From contig NZ_BHYK01000025.1 of NCBI RefSeq assembly GCF_003865095.1, positions 1 to 61,456 of the forward strand: a stretch of DNA of 61,456 nt, in the 5' to 3' direction. This document shows, piece after piece, positions 56,655 through 61,456 of the stretch (positions are counted from its first letter, which is position 1; each line of letters begins with the position of its first letter). Below the pieces are notes generated by a model. The model did no database searches and was not told the DNA's origin. It saw only the letters and a program-made list of their open reading frames with translations. Made by a program: the position numbers and the translations under genes. The stretch is from Clostridium tagluense. GTDB lineage: Bacteria > Bacillota > Clostridia > Clostridiales > Clostridiaceae.

Positions 56655-57248
56655 TTACAATTTAATTATGCTATGTGCCATCTGAGTGGCACTTTCAAAA
56701 TGAAGTGTTTTAATACCAAGTCTATGGGCAGCTTCAATATTAACTAAGGTATCATCAATAAATAAGCATTCTGGTGCATTTAACTTATAAGTATCTAAAA
56801 GTTTAGTGTAAATTTCAGCTTCAGGCTTTAAAAGATTTTCTTTATAGGATACTATGCCTCCATCAAAATGTTTGAAAAAATCATATTTAGAACAAATAGT
56901 TTCAAAAGCTAATAAATGAAAATTTGAAAGGAGATATAGTTTATAACCCTTTTCTTTTAGTTCATTGAGTATTTTTACTGTGCCTTCAATAGGTATCAAT
57001 ATGTCAATCCAATTATGCATGCACTTCCTAATATGCATCTCATAATTAGGGTTTCTTAAAGATATTATTTTTATCGCCTCCTCTTGAGTTAAGGTTCCTC
57101 TATCTAGGTCAAGCCATTCTTCACTTTGAAATATTTCTTTGTATAGAAATTTTTCAATGTTATCATCGTTGAAGGTTCTTTTAAGATAATCTAGTGGTTT
57201 AAATTCTAGTAATACATTTCCAATATCAAAGATTACATTTTTAATCAT
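56655..57248 (-). CDS. HAD-superfamily hydrolase, YihX-like
   Basis: The 197-residue phosphatase has motif I FDIGNVLLEF with the nucleophile Asp8, motif II LLSNF, the motif III Lys in LLKPEAEIY and motif IV CLFIDDTLVNIEAA. The residue two after Asp8 is Gly instead of Asp, as in YihX and epoxide-hydrolase-like HAD proteins. The cap is small and helical (about 15-85). It probably removes phosphate from a sugar phosphate such as glucose 1-phosphate. The gene stands alone and is divergent from the oleate hydratase gene. Confidence 0.9.
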   Translation of the reverse strand: MIKNVIFDIGNVLLEFKPLDYLKRTFNDDNIEKFLYKEIFQSEEWLDLDRGTLTQEEAIKIISLRNPNYEMHIRKCMHNWIDILIPIEGTVKILNELKEKGYKLYLLSNFHLLAFETICSKYDFFKHFDGGIVSYKENLLKPEAEIYTKLLDTYKLNAPECLFIDDTLVNIEAAHRLGIKTLHFESATQMAHSIIKL

Positions 57249-57451
57249 TATTGTCCTCCGTAATAAATTGTGATTATATTTATAATATAACTATTAAATA
57301 AATATTAACATAAATAAATCATGAATAAAGCATGAATTCAGTGTTTTTTGGACAAATACTGGAAAGTGTATAAATACAATTAATTTTAATTGCGTTATAA
57401 TAATGAATAAGGTATTTATTATTAATGAAATAGAAAATGGAGGTAATTTTT

Positions 57452-59179
57452 ATGTCTAAAAAATCAAACAAGAATAATATAAATATATTACTTACACTAG
57501 GTGCAATAGCTGGAGCCGCTGCTGTAGCAACTATTAGTGTAAAGGAGTTTAATAAAAAACATAAAAAAGAAAAAAATTTACCTGAGAATAAAGATAATGA
57601 TCATAGGCAAGTTTACTTCATTGGTGGGGGCTTAGCTTCCCTGGCAGGTGCTGCTTATCTGCTGAGAGATTGTAATTTTAAAGGCAAAAATATTCATATT
57701 ATTGAAGCGATGAACATTCTAGGCGGCAGTAATGATGGTGCAGGAGATTCCATAAATGGATATGTATGCCGTGGTGGTCGAATGTTAAACGAAGAAACAT
57801 ATGAGAATTTTTGGGAGTTATTTTCAGATATACCATCTCTAGATATGCCAGGTAAGAGTGTTAAAGAAGAAATTCTTAATTTTGATCATTTGCATCCAAC
57901 CCATGCACAAGCACGATTAATTGATAAAGATGGAGTAATTCTTGATGTGACTAGCATGGGATTTAATAATGCGGATCGGATGGCTCTTGGCAAATTGATG
58001 ATTACACCAGAAGAAAAACTAGATTATAAGACCATTGAGGAGTGGTTTAATCATACACCACATTTCTTTGAAACTAATTTCTGGTATATGTGGCAAACAA
58101 CCTTTGCTTTCCAAAAATGGTCCAGTCTTTTTGAGTTTAAGCGTTACATGGAACGTATGATTTTTGAATTTTCACGTATTGAAACTTTAGAGGGTGTTAC
58201 ACGTACGCCTTATAATCAATATGAATCAGTAATTCTTCCATTAAAGGCTTATTTAGATAATTTTGGAGTTGATTTTAGTATAAATGCAACTGTAACTGAT
58301 TTAGATTTTAAGTCAGGAGAGGAAATTACAGTAACCGCCCTTCACATTGAAGAAGATGAATCCTCTAGAGTTATTACATTAAACCCTAATGATGTTTGCA
58401 TTATGACAAATGGCTGTATGACTGATTGTGCAACACTTGGTGATATGTACACACCTGCAGCATATAATCCTGAAAAGCCAATCTCAGCTGAGCTTTGGGC
58501 AAAAATAGCTGAAAAGAAAAGAGGCCTTGGAAATCCGGAACCTTTCTTTGGACATGCAAATGAAACTAATTGGGAAAGTTTTACGGTGACTTGCACAGGC
58601 AATAAATTCTTGAGTTTAATAGAAAAGTTCTCCACTAATATTCCAGGCAGTGGAGCCTTGATGACATTTAAGGATTCAAATTGGTTGATGAGCATAGTTG
58701 TTGCAGCTCAACCACACTTTAAAAATCAGCCAATTGATACAACTATGTTTTGGGGATATAGCATATATACTGATAAAATCGGTGATTTTGTAAAGAAAGC
58801 CATGCGTGATTGTACAGGTGAGGAAATGTTAATGGAACTTTTATACCATATGCATATGCTAGACAAAAAAGAGGAAATTATGGACACAGTAATTAATGTA
58901 ATTCCATGTATGATGCCTTATATAGATTCACAGTTTCAGCCACGTAAGATGACTGATCGTCCGAGTGTTGTACCAGAAAACTCCACAAACTTTGCTATGG
59001 TTAGCCAGTTTGTTGAAATCCCAGAGGATATGGTATTTACCGAAGAGTATTCTGTTCGAGGAGCAAAAATTGCTATATACAATCTATTTAATGTAAAAGA
59101 TAAGGAAATTTGTCCTGTAACTCCTTATAAAAAGAAGCCTAGGATAATAAAAGAAGCATTAAAAACTTCATTTAGATAA
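57452..59179 (+). CDS. ohyA: Oleate hydratase with N-terminal membrane anchor
   Basis: The 575-residue FAD protein belongs to the myosin-cross-reactive antigen/oleate hydratase family, which adds water to cis-9 double bonds of fatty acids and detoxifies them. The FAD site VYFIGGGLASLAGAAYLL starts near residue 58, and RGGRMLNEETYENFWELF carries the conserved catalytic Glu region. Before the FAD domain lies a basic start and a hydrophobic helix (about 10-32, ILLTLGAIAGAAAVATISV), then a Lys-rich linker. Typical enzymes lack this helix. TGGAGGTAA precedes the ATG. Confidence 0.9.
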   Translation: MSKKSNKNNINILLTLGAIAGAAAVATISVKEFNKKHKKEKNLPENKDNDHRQVYFIGGGLASLAGAAYLLRDCNFKGKNIHIIEAMNILGGSNDGAGDSINGYVCRGGRMLNEETYENFWELFSDIPSLDMPGKSVKEEILNFDHLHPTHAQARLIDKDGVILDVTSMGFNNADRMALGKLMITPEEKLDYKTIEEWFNHTPHFFETNFWYMWQTTFAFQKWSSLFEFKRYMERMIFEFSRIETLEGVTRTPYNQYESVILPLKAYLDNFGVDFSINATVTDLDFKSGEEITVTALHIEEDESSRVITLNPNDVCIMTNGCMTDCATLGDMYTPAAYNPEKPISAELWAKIAEKKRGLGNPEPFFGHANETNWESFTVTCTGNKFLSLIEKFSTNIPGSGALMTFKDSNWLMSIVVAAQPHFKNQPIDTTMFWGYSIYTDKIGDFVKKAMRDCTGEEMLMELLYHMHMLDKKEEIMDTVINVIPCMMPYIDSQFQPRKMTDRPSVVPENSTNFAMVSQFVEIPEDMVFTEEYSVRGAKIAIYNLFNVKDKEICPVTPYKKKPRIIKEALKTSFR

Positions 59180-59211
59180 AAAATTTAATTGTTATAAATA
59201 TTGTAATCAAA

Positions 59212-59263
59212 TAAAAAACAGTGGATAGCATCCTTATATAGGAAAGCTATTCACTGTTTTTTA
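59212..59263. terminator. Bidirectional terminator after oleate hydratase gene
   Basis: AAAAAACAGTGGATAGC and GCTATTCACTGTTTTTT pair with one mismatch. It also serves the convergent aldo/keto reductase gene. Confidence 0.9.
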
Positions 59264-59293
59264 TATATCTCATCCTGAAGGCAACATCGGTGT

Positions 59294-60427
59294 TTATTTT
59301 ATTTGTTCTAAAACATTAACTACTCTCTTTAATTCTTCCCTAATTTTAAGGTGTTGTGGACATTTTAATTCGCAGATACCACAATCTATGCAGGATTCTG
59401 GCATTGCACCTTTTTCTGGGTTCTTTTTATAGGCTTCAAAATCCTTCTTAGCTACTGCTGTTAAGCCATAAACATTGTGGTAAGTATACATATTAAATAT
59501 CTCAGGGATAATTATGTTCTTAGGACAGGGTTGGCAGTAATTGCATCCAGTGCAATATAATTCTGAAAACTGCTTAATCTCTTCCATAGCTATACCAACT
59601 TTGTATCTTTCTGAATTATTCATATAAGTCTCAACATTTGCTATAGCAAGATTTTTTTCTAACATATCCATATTCTCCATGCCTGATAGAGCAAGACTTA
59701 TATCCTCGTTTCCTAAAACAAATCTTAATGCAAGCTCATAGGTGGCTATAGATTCTTTACCAGTAAGCTTTTTATAAAGTTCTGTAGGTGAGGCAAGTCT
59801 ACCACCTGCTACAGGGCCCATAGCTGCTACTCCTAGCCCTTTTTTTCTGGCATAGGCAATAGACTTTTCATTTTTCCTGTCAAGAAGATTATATTGGCAC
59901 AAAACAGATTCAAAGATTCCGTCACCAGCATCTATAATATCAATCATATGTTCAGAATCATCATGGAAAGAAAAGCTCAAATGTCTTATTAATCCTTCTT
60001 CTTTTGCTTTTCGTGCTTCATTAAAAAGGTCATTGGTTTTAATATTCTCAAGAGAACCTTTGTTTATCCCCCAAAAATGGTAGAAATCTATATAAGGTGT
60101 GTCCATGTTTTTTAAACTGTTCTCAAGAATTCTCCTCATATCAGAAGGCTTTTTAACATCATCTAAAGGTAATTTTGTAGTTAGCTTAACTCTATCTCGG
60201 ACACTTTTTAAAGCTTTCCCAACTGCATGCTCACTATTTTTGTGACAGTAATAGGGTGCTGAGTCAAAGTAATTTATACCACTTATATAACCACTAAAAA
60301 GCATAGGTAAAGCTTTTTCCTCATCAATATACCATTTTCCATTTATTTCGATCTCAGGTAACCTCATACAACCAAAGCCTAAAGTTGAAACCATTTCTCC
60401 TGTATTACCATAATTTCGATACTTCAT
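59294..60427 (-). CDS. Aldo/keto reductase with ferredoxin-type [4Fe-4S] domain
   Basis: The 377-residue protein has an aldo/keto reductase barrel (about 1-270; YFDSAPYY has the catalytic Asp and Tyr, LTTKLP the Lys) and a C-terminal cysteine-rich part. One group is CTGCNYCQPCP and the other CIDCGICELKCP, which together can hold [4Fe-4S] clusters. It is a clostridial AKR fusion that could couple NAD(P)H to ferredoxin electrons; the substrate is unknown. The ATG at 60427 is nine bases after AGGAGG; the ATG at 60436 touches it. Confidence 0.9.
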   Translation of the reverse strand: MKYRNYGNTGEMVSTLGFGCMRLPEIEINGKWYIDEEKALPMLFSGYISGINYFDSAPYYCHKNSEHAVGKALKSVRDRVKLTTKLPLDDVKKPSDMRRILENSLKNMDTPYIDFYHFWGINKGSLENIKTNDLFNEARKAKEEGLIRHLSFSFHDDSEHMIDIIDAGDGIFESVLCQYNLLDRKNEKSIAYARKKGLGVAAMGPVAGGRLASPTELYKKLTGKESIATYELALRFVLGNEDISLALSGMENMDMLEKNLAIANVETYMNNSERYKVGIAMEEIKQFSELYCTGCNYCQPCPKNIIIPEIFNMYTYHNVYGLTAVAKKDFEAYKKNPEKGAMPESCIDCGICELKCPQHLKIREELKRVVNVLEQIK

Positions 60428-61084
60428 TATTTTCATCCTCCTTTATAGCCAGTAATTTATAGAAGTATTATTTGTTGAAATTAGAGCTGTGTTTTTTACT
60501 ATATAGGTATAATTATACTGTTTATCTAAAAGAAAAGCTATTTTATTATAACCTAAAAAAATGTTTTTATGGTTTATAATGCTAAAAGCAAAGTGGATGA
60601 AATTTAATTTTATTTGTAATATTATATAAAATGTACTAGTATTGTTGAAAATAAATTAAAGTTATATGTGGTTTTTAAGAAAATAAAAAATATAGTTTGT
60701 GTAGAAATATATCAAAAGCAAATTTTATTTCACTTAGGAGTAGACACTGATATTGTACTTGAGGAAGAGGGGATTATGAGTGATATAGGGCATCCTGGCA
60801 CCAGAGATTTATAAATAAGTATTAAATTTTAAAAGGGAAAAAGTCTTAATTGATAGGGCTTATGATATAAATTAATAATGAAATAGATACTAATATGAGA
60901 GTAGCTATTGCATTATATAATAAACTGTGATATTATTAAGCCATAACTTAAATGAATAGTAAATAAAGCAACACAGATATATTTCAATTAATTAGTACTC
61001 TTTAAATATAGTATTTTTATATCGAAATTTTATAGGTGTGGTATTACAAAGTGTTTAAGAATAAAATTTCGGAGGTACACATAT
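60428..61084. other. 657-base region between reductase and cold-shock genes, with a possible gene remnant
   Basis: No full gene is supported. A 48-codon frame at 60668-60814 (GTG start, no ribosome binding site) encodes a protein-like stretch with HLGVDTDIVLEEEG and GHPGTRDL and may be a decayed gene end. The last part is the leader of the cold-shock gene; cold-shock mRNAs usually have long regulatory leaders, but no specific element is seen. Confidence 0.35.
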
Positions 61085-61285
61085 ATGAATGGTACAGTTA
61101 AATGGTTTAATTCAGAAAAAGGATTTGGTTTTATTACAGGAGAAGACGGAGTAGATGTTTTTGCACATTTCTCTCAAATAAATTCAGATGGTTATAAATC
61201 ACTTGAAGAAGGACAAAAAGTTTCTTACAGCATCGTTGAAGGACCAAAAGGACCACAAGCAGAAAATATTACTATTGTAAAATAA
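61085..61285 (+). CDS. Cold-shock protein (CspA family)
   Basis: The 66-residue single-domain protein has both RNA-binding motifs, [13 protein letters not shown] and [10 protein letters not shown], with the aromatic residues in place. It binds single-stranded RNA and DNA and melts mRNA structure, mostly at low temperature or during growth. CGGAGGT lies eight bases before the ATG. A terminator follows, and a group II intron begins directly behind it. Confidence 0.97.
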   Translation: MNGTVKWFNSEKGFGFITGEDGVDVFAHFSQINSDGYKSLEEGQKVSYSIVEGPKGPQAENITIVK

Positions 61286-61297
61286 TAATATTTAAAC

Positions 61298-61330
61298 ACC
61301 AAGTAGCTTAGCTGCTTGGTTTTTTTTTAT
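61298..61330 (+). terminator. Terminator of the cold-shock gene and intron target
   Basis: ACCAAGTAGC and GCTGCTTGGT pair around TTA with one G-U pair, followed by nine T and AT. The next base, 61331, is the first base of the intron. Confidence 0.92.
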
Positions 61331-61456
61331 GTGCGCCCGGCATGGACGCAATCTAATGGGTGAAAGTCCCTAGCACGGGTTAATAGTGCCAAGTGCATAG
61401 CTTAAGACAAGGGTGTCCATGGTGACGTGGAATCTGAAGGAAGTCGGCGGCAAAAC
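61331..61456 (+). mobile_element. Group II intron, class IIC-like, 5' part only
   Basis: The sequence starts with GTGCGCCCGGCATGGACGC, a group II intron 5' end, and continues with domain I blocks such as GGGTGAAAGTCCC, AAGGGTGTCCATGG and GGAATCTGAAGGAAG that closely follow the structured Oceanobacillus iheyensis IIC intron as I remember it. Position supports the class: IIC introns insert behind terminator hairpins, and this one begins at the end of the T run. The reverse transcriptase gene and 3' end lie outside the window, so activity cannot be judged. Confidence 0.85.

Overview
The window looks like a chromosomal segment of a low-GC, Gram-positive, spore-forming anaerobe, most likely Clostridium in the strict sense. 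The evidence is the strong AT bias, AGGAGG-type ribosome binding sites with frequent TTG and GTG starts, the sporulation gene ytxC beside infC-rpmI-rplT, a T-box in front of pheST, two oligopeptide ABC operons, a ferredoxin-like aldo/keto reductase and a Gly/Cys-rich coat-like protein. No prophage, CRISPR array or intact insertion sequence was seen. The only clear mobile element is the 5' end of a group II intron cut by the right edge.

Layout. 0.1-2.6 kb: hslO (Hsp33), five tRNA genes (Val, Asp, Phe, Gly, Cys) and a convergent GME-fold gene. 2.8-12.7 kb: housekeeping block of ytxC, an attenuated infC-rpmI-rplT operon whose infC appears to start at AUU, ktrB-ktrA potassium uptake, an rRNA methyltransferase, T-box-pheS-pheT and zapA. 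12.9-15.2 kb: a polar amino acid ABC importer behind an ARG-box-like palindrome. 15.4-17.1 kb: a secreted S41 protease. 17.7-23.6 kb: first opp operon. 23.7-28.1 kb: an Uup-type ABC-F protein and a Cas4-like nuclease/XPD-like helicase fusion. 28.7-30.3 kb: a zinc-ribbon membrane protein, an AbrB-type regulator and yajQ. 30.5-32.4 kb: a LytS-type kinase without sensor domain, a LytTR regulator and a lone receiver. 32.6-37.8 kb: recQ, a DEAD-box-like helicase with DEGD in motif II, and a second ABC-F protein. 37.8-38.1 kb: the Gly/Cys-rich protein. 39.0-45.1 kb: second opp operon. 45.3-51.9 kb: a DUF6465 protein, a cupin regulator divergent from an amino acid permease and a Xaa-Pro-type peptidase, a 6-phospho-beta-glucosidase and endonuclease IV. 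52.0-54.8 kb: a GntR-ATPase-permease-permease operon with a visible operator. 54.9-61.3 kb: small proteins, a HAD phosphatase, an oleate hydratase with an added membrane anchor, the aldo/keto reductase and a cold-shock protein. 61.33 kb to the edge: the intron.

How the genes work together. Peptide and amino acid capture dominates: two complete opp operons, one amino acid ABC importer, one APC permease and an M24 peptidase, as in a peptide-fermenting clostridium. Each opp operon carries a hairpin after oppA, which could raise binding-protein expression, and ends in a different small membrane protein of unknown role. The items most worth a second look are the intron placed directly behind a terminator, the anchored oleate hydratase, the DEGD helicase, the Gly/Cys-rich protein with its long hairpin leader, and a 40-codon membrane-protein gene at 55.8 kb. 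No whole new multi-gene system could be shown from sequence alone.
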